Part shown: positions 1 to 5,813 of the stretch, one piece after another | Layout: the number at the start of each line of letters is the position of its first letter | Numbering within the stretch: position 1 is the first letter of the stretch | Assembly (NCBI GenBank): GCA_021204285.1 | Contig: JAJPZP010000191.1 | Span: 1-5,813, forward strand | DNA: 5,813 bases | Direction of reading: 5' to 3' | Source: Lachnospiraceae bacterium | GTDB lineage: Bacteria; Bacillota; Clostridia; Lachnospirales; Lachnospiraceae | The notes under the pieces: model-generated | Database searches by the model: none | What the model was told of the DNA's origin: nothing | The model's input: the letters and a program-made list of their open reading frames with translations, nothing else | Made by a program: the position numbers and the translations under genes

Positions 1-2354
1 TCCACCAGGTCCTGAAACATATGACTTCCAAAGGACAACTCCGGTGCATAGAGGGAATCCTCCTCGTCTGTCTCCACAATCGCACAGAAGTTTGAAATGC
101 CGGAGAATTTGACCGGGATGCCAAGTTCCGGCGACGACGTGCCAATACGTCCCGGAACCATCAGCAGTACCCGTTTCCCGCTGTCCCGGTAACTCAGGTT
201 GATATCAGTCAACAGCGCGGCCACCGTCGCCTTTCTCGCATAAGGATAGGCGTAATAAGCCGCGGCATCAACGAAGACCACCTCGTCGATCACCTTATCC
301 TGCGGCAGCCCCATCGAAGCATCGTGCGTGTGGAACAGTGTGTACTCCCGCGGTACCTCCGGAATCTCTACATGCGACTGTGCAGAGAATGTCTGAAGGG
401 GACGGCACTGCAGAAGGCAGATGACATATTCTTTATTCTTGTTGGAATTTACCGTAAACTCAATATCCACCGGATAGGTATACTCCCGCTGTAACACAGA
501 CAGGATCTGCTCCATATCGGACAGGAACTGCTTATCCTGCACATAACCACGGCAGGTACCGAAGCAGACTTCACGCTGAATGCCACGATCATAGAGCCTT
601 CGCTCTACTTCATAATCATGTTCCATCACCAGCGTGTGATACCACTGCGGCGTTACCTCTACTACATCATCGAGCGGAATCTCCACCAGCGCATTTTTTT
701 TCAGGTCAATCACATCCACCCAGCGCTGCGAGAAACGCACCCGCTCGTCCATCGTCGTAAGGTAACTGTGTTCCGGCTGATCGATATGGATAATACGCGG
801 ATAGTCCCTGTCTGTCCGATCTACCGCACGTGTACCCAGGCCAAGCACCATACGCAGCATGCCCTTCTGTGGATCCATATTTTTGCTCCAGCCATAAGTG
901 TCATAAGAATAACCTACTCCTGCAGCCGACGGGAACAGATAATCTCCATGGAGCGAACCTGACACACGCTGTACAAGGATCGCCATCTGCTCCTCAACCG
1001 TATCGAGTCCTCTGACTGCGCGGTATTCCAGCGCCGACGCATCGACGGTACTCGCGTAGACCGTACGGATCGCCGCCTCCAGCTTCTCAAGGCGTTCCTC
1101 ATCACTGCCCTGATTCGCGCAAAACACGGACTCGTATTTTCCGGCAAAAGCATTTCCGAAACCGTCCTCCAGGATACTGCTCGAGCGGACGATAATCGGA
1201 GCCTGTCCAAAATATTCCAGCATCCTGCGAAGCTCCACGCGGATATTGTCCGGAAAATCGCCCGAAAGTATTCCCTCCGAAAGCTTTTCACCCAGCTCGT
1301 AGTAACCCTTTCCTTCTTTCTGGGCAATGTGCAGATCCCAGAGTCCATTAAAAACCAGATAGGTATAGAAGACATGATCTCCAATGAAAAAAGAGTCATG
1401 CGGTTCCAGCCGCCAGCGTACATCCGGCAGGCAGTTTTCCACAATGCTGCGTGAGAGCAGCATCCCGCAGGATTTTCCACCGATGCGCCCGCTGCCGATC
1501 ATCCGGCGCTTGACCTTCAGATAGTCTTCCAGGTTATAGAATTTCTCAAAAAGCCGTGCCACATGCGCGTCCTTCGTCATCATCATACGGCAGAGCTCCG
1601 CATGGATCTCCTCCGTATCCATCGCGGCAGACTCACGCTGGCATCTCTGGAAATAGCGCTCCCAGCTGTCAAGGTTCTGATCCTCGCTGCTGAGATACTG
1701 TCCTACAACCGCATAGTAACGACTCATGCCAACCGCGTCTTTCAGGGTTTTAAAGATTCCGTCGCTGCGCTTCGCGCGATGCGGCAGAAACATCGTAGCA
1801 GAATAACGGTTCCAGACCTTCACCGGATGCAGATACATATTATCCTCATCGGAACAGATATCAAGGAAGAGCTGTGTCGTCTCCTGAATCCGCGCAATCG
1901 TCTCATAGGAGTGTCGCCCGCGGATCACCGGGAAGAAGGCCACCGTGTCAAGGCTGAACAGGAAAGGACAGGTGACACGGAAAAAATTTCCCATCATCAG
2001 ATCAGCTGCCCAGGCGCCCTGCAGCTCTGAAAGACAATCAAATACATAGAATACATCATAGCCTTCCTGTTCAATCAGCCGGTGTACTTTGATTGCGAAC
2101 TGTTCAAATCCCTCCGCCGGATCCAGACAATACCATACTGCGTCATCTTCCGCCACCAGCGGCTCATGCCCCGCAAAGCGGAAATAGATCAGCCGACGTC
2201 CGTCTTCCTTCGCCTGCCGCACATAGGGTTCCACGAAAAAGCGAAATTCTTCAATACTGCTGACCTGCAGCACTACATTATCACCCAGGCGGATATAGTC
2301 CAGCGCTTCATCTACGCTGGGAAATCCGGATTTCACCTTCTCAAAGGCTGCCAT
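1..2354 (-). CDS. PEP synthase/PPDK-like ATP-grasp protein with degenerate KaiC-like N-terminal domain (3' end cut off)
   Basis: An open frame of 784 codons runs off the window edge with no stop. The start is fixed: ATG at 2354-2352 follows an in-frame TGA two codons upstream, with AAGGGAAG (2370-2363) as ribosome site 8 bases away. Residues 1-195 resemble a KaiC/RecA-type domain: SGFPSVDEAL and RLGDNVVLQV at the front, a Walker B-like VFYVFDCLSEL (101-111) and RGRHSYETIARIQETTQ (145-161), but no GxxGxGKT. Residues 285-655 match the PPDK/PEP synthase N-terminal domain: IGGKS (K294), PIIVRSSSILEDGFGNAFAG (386-405, R390), GLGTRAVD (505-512), VDIEFTV (E632) and LLQCRPLQ (Q649, R651). These correspond to the known ATP-contacting Lys, Arg, Glu, Gln and Arg of PPDK, so ATP binding is likely kept. 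After residue 655 I see no phosphohistidine (TSHA-type) motif. Membership of the PEP/pyruvate-binding family is clear; the reaction is unknown. It is probably cotranscribed with acyP, 26 bases upstream. Confidence 0.88.
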   Translation of the reverse strand, partial: MAAFEKVKSGFPSVDEALDYIRLGDNVVLQVSSIEEFRFFVEPYVRQAKEDGRRLIYFRFAGHEPLVAEDDAVWYCLDPAEGFEQFAIKVHRLIEQEGYDVFYVFDCLSELQGAWAADLMMGNFFRVTCPFLFSLDTVAFFPVIRGRHSYETIARIQETTQLFLDICSDEDNMYLHPVKVWNRYSATMFLPHRAKRSDGIFKTLKDAVGMSRYYAVVGQYLSSEDQNLDSWERYFQRCQRESAAMDTEEIHAELCRMMMTKDAHVARLFEKFYNLEDYLKVKRRMIGSGRIGGKSCGMLLSRSIVENCLPDVRWRLEPHDSFFIGDHVFYTYLVFNGLWDLHIAQKEGKGYYELGEKLSEGILSGDFPDNIRVELRRMLEYFGQAPIIVRSSSILEDGFGNAFAGKYESVFCANQGSDEERLEKLEAAIRTVYASTVDASALEYRAVRGLDTVEEQMAILVQRVSGSLHGDYLFPSAAGVGYSYDTYGWSKNMDPQKGMLRMVLGLGTRAVDRTDRDYPRIIHIDQPEHSYLTTMDERVRFSQRWVDVIDLKKNALVEIPLDDVVEVTPQWYHTLVMEHDYEVERRLYDRGIQREVCFGTCRGYVQDKQFLSDMEQILSVLQREYTYPVDIEFTVNSNKNKEYVICLLQCRPLQTFSAQSHVEIPEVPREYTLFHTHDASMGLPQDKVIDEVVFVDAAAYYAYPYARKATVAALLTDINLSYRDSGKRVLLMVPGRIGTSSPELGIPVKFSGISNFCAIVETDEEDSLYAPELSFGSHMFQDLV

Positions 2355-2380
2355 CGTTCACACTTCCCTTCTTCGCATAT

Positions 2381-2653
2381 TTACCACCACACCTCACGGA
2401 AGGAGCCTTCTGTCTGCAGATCCTCTTCTTCCTCATCCATCCGGTCAATCCGTATAAAATGCTGGCGTCCAAGATAACGTATCAGATCACTGATCAGCTC
2501 CGGCTCTCCCTGCACTTCCATCTCCACGCTGCCGTCATCACAGTTCCGGACCCAGCCGGTCAGGCCGAGGAACTGCGCCTTATAGGTGGAGTAATAGCGA
2601 AAGCCTACTCCCTGCACTCTTCCATAAAAACGGATATGTTTTCTGACGATCAT
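2381..2653 (-). CDS. acyP: Acylphosphatase (90 aa)
   Basis: Small cytosolic enzyme that hydrolyses acyl phosphates such as acetyl phosphate or carbamoyl phosphate to carboxylate plus phosphate. The 90-residue length is normal for the family. Both family signatures are complete: FYGRVQGVGFR (9-19), which forms the phosphate-binding loop and ends in the catalytic Arg19, and GWVRNCDDGSVEMEVQG (33-49), with catalytic Asn37. The C-terminus is acidic (EEEED, about 74-78) and ends in Trp-Trp, which I do not recall as typical. The ATG at 2653-2651 is the only plausible start: an in-frame TGA lies upstream, and a good ribosome site GGGGGTGA (2665-2658, 7 of 8 matches to GGAGGTGA) sits just before it. 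It lies 78 bases after tuf, beyond a terminator, and 26 bases before the PEP synthase-like gene. That spacing suggests a two-gene unit with the latter. The physiological substrate cannot be read from the sequence. Confidence 0.95.
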   Translation of the reverse strand: MIVRKHIRFYGRVQGVGFRYYSTYKAQFLGLTGWVRNCDDGSVEMEVQGEPELISDLIRYLGRQHFIRIDRMDEEEEDLQTEGSFREVWW

Positions 2654-2684
2654 ACCCTCACCCCCGGATTTTCTGGGTCAATAC

Positions 2685-2714
2685 AAAATCAGCCCTCTGT
2701 TACCAGAGGGCTGA
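2685..2714 (-). terminator. Intrinsic terminator after tuf
   Basis: Read on the minus strand, an 11-bp perfect stem TCAGCCCTCTG / CAGAGGGCTGA (2714-2704 and 2699-2689) closes a GTAA loop, a GNRA-type tetraloop. A short T-run, TTTT (2688-2685), then continues as GTATTG. The hairpin starts 18 bases after the tuf stop codon, the expected place for the end of the str operon. The T-run is short and interrupted, so termination may be incomplete. On the plus strand the hairpin is followed by A residues and would not work as a terminator. Confidence 0.85.
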
Positions 2715-2732
2715 AAAAATCATATAAACAGA

Positions 2733-3920
2733 TTACTCGATGATCGAAGCCACACGGCCCGAACCAACCGTTCTGCCGCCCTCGCGGATAGCAAAGGTAA
2801 GACCCTGCTCCATAGCGATCGGGTGGATCAGCTCGATGGTCATCTCGACGTTGTCGCCCGGCATGCACATCTCAGTGCCTTCCGGAAGGTTGCAGACACC
2901 GGTCACGTCGGTCGTTCTGAAATAGAACTGCGGACGATAGTTGTTGAAGAACGGCGTATGACGGCCACCCTCATCCTTCGTCAGAACATAAACCTGCGCT
3001 GTGAACTTGGTGTGGCAGGTCACGCTGCCCGGCTTCGCGATAACCTGTCCACGAACAATATCCGTTCTCTGGACACCACGAAGCAGAACACCGATGTTGT
3101 CACCAGCCTGCGCCTCGTCAAGAAGCTTACGGAACATCTCAATACCGGTAGCAACCGTCTTGCGGGTCTCTTCCTTGACACCAACGATCTCAACTTCCTC
3201 GTTCAGATGCAGCGTCCCACGCTCCACACGACCCGTAGCCACGGTGCCGCGGCCGGTGATCGTGAAGACATCCTCAACCGGCATCAGGAACGGCTTATCC
3301 TTGTCGCGCTCCGGATCCGGAATATACTCATCAACCGTGTTCATCAGCTCGATGATGCTGTCAGCCCACTCACTGTTCGGATCTTCCAGAGCCTTCAGAG
3401 CGGAACCCTTGATGATCGGGCAATCCGTGAAGCCATACTCCTCAAGCTGCTCGGTAACTTCCATCTCAACGAGTTCGATCAGCTCATCGTCATCCACCAT
3501 GTCGCACTTGTTCAGGAAGACAATGATATACGGAACGCCAACCTGACGGGACAGGAGGATGTGCTCCTTGGTCTGCGCCATCACACCGTCGGTAGCGGCG
3601 ACAACCAGGATCGCGCCGTCCATCTGCGCAGCACCGGTGATCATGTTCTTGACATAGTCAGCGTGGCCTGGGCAGTCAACATGCGCATAATGTCTCTTCT
3701 CGGTGGAGTATTCTACGTGAGCGGTAGAGATCGTGATTCCACGCTCTCTCTCCTCCGGAGCCTTGTCGATCTTATCGAACTCAGTGAAAGAGTTACCCGG
3801 AACTCTCTCCGCAAGAACTCTCGTGATCGCAGCGGTCAGAGTGGTTTTACCATGGTCTACGTGACCGATAGTACCGATATTGCAATGGGTCTTCGATCTG
3901 TCAAATTTCTGCTTTGCCAT
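2733..3920 (-). CDS. tuf: Translation elongation factor Tu (395 aa)
   Basis: GTPase that delivers aminoacyl-tRNA to the ribosomal A site; EF-Ts recycles it. The protein is full length and well conserved. The GTP-binding domain has the P-loop GHVDHGKT (19-26), switch I RGITIS (60-65) with Thr63 for magnesium, DCPGH (82-86) with catalytic His86, NKCD (137-140) and SAL (173-175). Domains 2 and 3 (about 212-395) end in the typical [18 protein letters not shown] chose ATG at 3920-3918, giving [10 protein letters not shown], which matches the usual EF-Tu beginning. The frame is open five codons further to a GTG at 3935-3933, but that GTG lies within the likely ribosome site AAGGTGG (3938-3932) and would add an atypical MDNKK. 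The gene lies 87 bases after fusA, has its own promoter in the gap and a terminator behind it. Internal motifs resemble Lachnospiraceae EF-Tu from memory. Confidence 0.98.
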   Translation of the reverse strand: MAKQKFDRSKTHCNIGTIGHVDHGKTTLTAAITRVLAERVPGNSFTEFDKIDKAPEERERGITISTAHVEYSTEKRHYAHVDCPGHADYVKNMITGAAQMDGAILVVAATDGVMAQTKEHILLSRQVGVPYIIVFLNKCDMVDDDELIELVEMEVTEQLEEYGFTDCPIIKGSALKALEDPNSEWADSIIELMNTVDEYIPDPERDKDKPFLMPVEDVFTITGRGTVATGRVERGTLHLNEEVEIVGVKEETRKTVATGIEMFRKLLDEAQAGDNIGVLLRGVQRTDIVRGQVIAKPGSVTCHTKFTAQVYVLTKDEGGRHTPFFNNYRPQFYFRTTDVTGVCNLPEGTEMCMPGDNVEMTIELIHPIAMEQGLTFAIREGGRTVGSGRVASIIE

Positions 3921-3931
3921 TTTTTTGTTGT

Positions 3932-3938
3932 CCACCTT
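3932..3938 (-). promoter_or_regulatory. tuf ribosome binding site
   Basis: AAGGTGG on the minus strand sits 11 bases before ATG 3920-3918, separated by the A-rich stretch ACAACAAAAAA. It decides the start, because the alternative GTG (3935-3933) is inside this motif and has no ribosome site of its own upstream. Confidence 0.7.
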
Positions 3939-3974
3939 AAACAGATAATACTTCGAATTTTTCCACTATGGTTG

Positions 3975-4003
3975 ATTATATTTCAAACAGGCTGATTTTG
4001 CAA
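3975..4003 (-). promoter_or_regulatory. Predicted sigma-A promoter for tuf in the fusA-tuf gap
   Basis: The minus strand has TTGCAA (4003-3998), a 17-base spacer, then a perfect TATAAT (3980-3975). The -35 box matches TTGACA at four of six positions and the spacing is optimal. The likely transcription start is the A at about 3967, giving a leader of roughly 47 bases before the tuf ATG. The -35 box begins 5 bases after the fusA stop codon. I see no terminator between fusA and tuf, so this would add transcription to the operon readthrough. Confidence 0.75.
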
Positions 4004-4007
4004 GCCC

Positions 4008-5813
4008 CTATTTCGCCTTCGCGGCAAGAACCTTCTCCTGCACACTCTTCGGCACCGGCTCATACTTCTCGAAGAACATCGAGTAGTTGCCGCGGCCCTG
4101 CGTCTTCGAACGCAGGTCAGTCGCATAGCCAAACATCTCAGCCAGCGGCACATAGCCCTTGATCATCTTGCCTCCGCCGATGTCTTCCATGCCTTCAATG
4201 TGGCCGCGGCGGGAGTTGATGTCGCCGATAACGTCTCCCATGTAATCCTCGGGGGTCGTAACCTCGACCTTCATGATCGGCTCAAGCAGAATCGGAGACG
4301 CCTGCTTCATCGCTTCCTTGAACGCCAGGGAACCCGCGATGTGGAAGGCCATCTCAGAGGAGTCGACCTCGTGGTAAGAACCGTCGTAGACATTCGCATG
4401 GATACCAACCACCGGGAAACCGCCGAGAATACCAGACTTCATGGCCTCCTCAATGCCCTCACTCACCGGCTGGATATATTCCTTCGGAATCGCACCGCCG
4501 ACAACCGTTGACTCGAAGGTGTAGGTTTCCTCCGCGTTCGCATCCATCGGCTCAAACTTCACTTTACAGTGTCCATACTGTCCACGTCCACCGGACTGCT
4601 TTGCATACTTGCTGTCCACATCGGCCGGCTTCGTAATGGTCTCCTTATAGGCAACCTGCGGCGCGCCGACATTGGCCTCGACCTTGAACTCACGCAGCAG
4701 ACGGTCTACGATAATCTCCAGATGGAGCTCGCCCATACCGGCGATGATCGTCTGTCCGGTCTCCGGATTCGTATGTGCACGGAAGGTCGGATCCTCCTCA
4801 GCCAGCTTCGCAAGGGACTCGCCCAGCTTGCCCTGGCCGGCCTTGGTCTTCGGCTCAATTGCGAGCTCGATAACCGGCTCCGGGAATTCCATGGACTCCA
4901 GGATAACCGGATGCTGCTCATCGCAGATCGTATCACCGGTCGTGGTCAGCTTGAATCCGACCGCTGCGGCGATATCACCGGAGTACACCTTGTCGAGTTC
5001 CTGTCTCTTGTTCGCATGCATCTGAAGAATACGGCCTACGCGCTCCTTCTTCTGCTTTGTTGAGTTGTATACATAGGAACCGGAGTTCATCGTTCCGGAA
5101 TATACACGGAAGAACGCCAGCTTACCGACAAACGGGTCGGTCATGATCTTGAACGCCAGAGCGGCAAAGGGCTCCTCGTCAGAAGAGTGTCTCTCGATTT
5201 CATTGCCATCCATATCCGTGCCCTTGATCGACGGGATATCCGTCGGAGCCGGCATAAACTCGAGGATCGCGTCCAGAAGCTTCTGCACGCCCTTGTTGCG
5301 GTACGCGCTGCCGCAGCATACCGGAACAGCCGTGCACTCACAGGTGGCCTTTCGAAGGACCGCCTTCATGTCCTCCACAGAGGGTTCCACATCATCCAGA
5401 TACTGCGCCATCAGGTCGTCATCCAGCTCGCAGATCTTCTCCACAAGCTCGGTGTGGTACAGCTCTGCATCATCCACCATATCCTCCGGGATATCGACGA
5501 TGGAAATATCCTCGCCCTTGTCGTCATTGTAAATGTAAGCCTTCATCTCGAACAGGTCGATAATTCCCTTGAAATCATCTTCCTTGCCGATCGGCAGCTG
5601 CAGACAGATCGCGTTCTTGCCCAGACGGGTCCTGATCATGTCCACGGCGTTGTAGAAATCCGCACCGAGGATGTCCATCTTATTGATGAAAGCCATACGC
5701 GGTACATTATAGGTGTCAGCCTGACGCCATACATTCTCAGACTGCGGCTCGACACCGCCCTTCGCACAGAAGACGCCCACAGCGCCGTCCAGCACACGAA
5801 GGGAACGCTCCAC
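4008..5813 (-). CDS. fusA: Translation elongation factor G, C-terminal 601 residues (5' end cut off)
   Basis: GTPase that drives translocation of tRNA and mRNA on the ribosome and, with ribosome recycling factor, splits post-termination ribosomes. The frame is open at the window edge and enters at [12 protein letters not shown], just after the DTPGH switch II region of EF-G. About 100 N-terminal residues, including the P-loop, therefore lie outside; the GTG at 5813 is an internal valine codon, not a start. Visible positions: NKMD guanine-binding motif (44-47), GSA (168-170), domain II (about 190-300), domain III (about 312-390, with GELHL at 361-365), domain IV (about 391-505, with SYHEVDSSE at 479-487; His481 near the tip) and domain V (about 506-590, ending [12 protein letters not shown]). 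No truncation or frameshift is seen, and the stop is TAG at 4010-4008. Position before tuf marks it as the canonical str-operon copy rather than an accessory EF-G paralogue. Confidence 0.98.
   Translation of the reverse strand: MERSLRVLDGAVGVFCAKGGVEPQSENVWRQADTYNVPRMAFINKMDILGADFYNAVDMIRTRLGKNAICLQLPIGKEDDFKGIIDLFEMKAYIYNDDKGEDISIVDIPEDMVDDAELYHTELVEKICELDDDLMAQYLDDVEPSVEDMKAVLRKATCECTAVPVCCGSAYRNKGVQKLLDAILEFMPAPTDIPSIKGTDMDGNEIERHSSDEEPFAALAFKIMTDPFVGKLAFFRVYSGTMNSGSYVYNSTKQKKERVGRILQMHANKRQELDKVYSGDIAAAVGFKLTTTGDTICDEQHPVILESMEFPEPVIELAIEPKTKAGQGKLGESLAKLAEEDPTFRAHTNPETGQTIIAGMGELHLEIIVDRLLREFKVEANVGAPQVAYKETITKPADVDSKYAKQSGGRGQYGHCKVKFEPMDANAEETYTFESTVVGGAIPKEYIQPVSEGIEEAMKSGILGGFPVVGIHANVYDGSYHEVDSSEMAFHIAGSLAFKEAMKQASPILLEPIMKVEVTTPEDYMGDVIGDINSRRGHIEGMEDIGGGKMIKGYVPLAEMFGYATDLRSKTQGRGNYSMFFEKYEPVPKSVQEKVLAAKAK

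Noticed and set aside
914..1480. 188-codon minus-strand frame
   Set aside because: It overlaps the PEP synthase-like gene in another frame, is rich in Arg and Trp, and resembles no family; the 784-codon frame carries the conserved motifs.
1563..2477. Two plus-strand frames of 155 and 131 codons
   Set aside because: They lie antisense to the PEP synthase-like gene and acyP, have no convincing ribosome site or motif, and look like chance frames.
2651..2680. Possible promoter TTGACC ... TATGAT before acyP
   Set aside because: The spacer is 21 bases, well beyond the 16-18 optimum, and the -10-like hexamer overlaps the acyP start codon.
2823..3995. 390-codon open frame on the plus strand covering nearly all of tuf
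   Set aside because: It is antisense to a full-length, unmistakable EF-Tu. Long antisense frames are a common result of biased codon use in highly expressed genes, and its protein shows no recognisable domain.
3985..4010. Possible hairpin just after the fusA stop
   Set aside because: Only about four pairs (GGCT/AGCC) can form and no T-run follows, so it is not a terminator; fusA and tuf are probably partly cotranscribed.
4200..5532. Several plus-strand frames of 103-164 codons opposite fusA
   Set aside because: They are antisense shadows of the conserved EF-G frame, with low-complexity Ser- or Arg-rich translations and no family resemblance.

Overview
The window looks like a stretch of a Clostridia chromosome, most likely Lachnospiraceae. 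That placement rests on the EF-Tu and EF-G sequences as I remember the family (for example the EF-Tu stretch [20 protein letters not shown] and the EF-G stretch [20 protein letters not shown]), not on a search. By eye the base composition is moderately GC-rich. All four genes lie on the minus strand, so the region is transcribed from high to low coordinates: fusA (5' end cut off) > tuf > acyP > a large PEP synthase-like gene (3' end cut off). No tRNA, rRNA, mobile element or CRISPR array was seen, and no gene-free gap exceeds 90 bases.

Translation-factor part (2733-5813). The C-terminal 601 residues of elongation factor G are followed after 87 bases by elongation factor Tu, the usual end of the str operon (rpsL-rpsG-fusA-tuf). 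The gap contains a very good housekeeping-type promoter, TTGCAA-17-TATAAT, so tuf probably gets its own transcription on top of operon readthrough. A strong hairpin with a GNRA-type loop and a short T-run follows tuf and is a credible intrinsic terminator.

Downstream part (1-2653). A small acylphosphatase gene starts 31 bases beyond the terminator T-run. A 784-codon (incomplete) gene follows it by 26 bases. The large protein has an N-terminal KaiC/RecA-like domain whose Walker A loop has decayed, then a PEP synthase/PPDK-type ATP-grasp domain whose ATP-binding residues all appear intact. After that comes a C-terminal region in which I see no phosphohistidine domain. It is therefore unlikely to be an ordinary PEP synthase or PPDK, and its function is unknown to me. 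No promoter is evident between the tuf terminator and acyP, so these two genes may depend on leaky termination after tuf.

The translation factors are ordinary. The large fusion protein, and its pairing with an acylphosphatase behind tuf, is the part that deserves attention. I do not see a clearly new multi-gene system.
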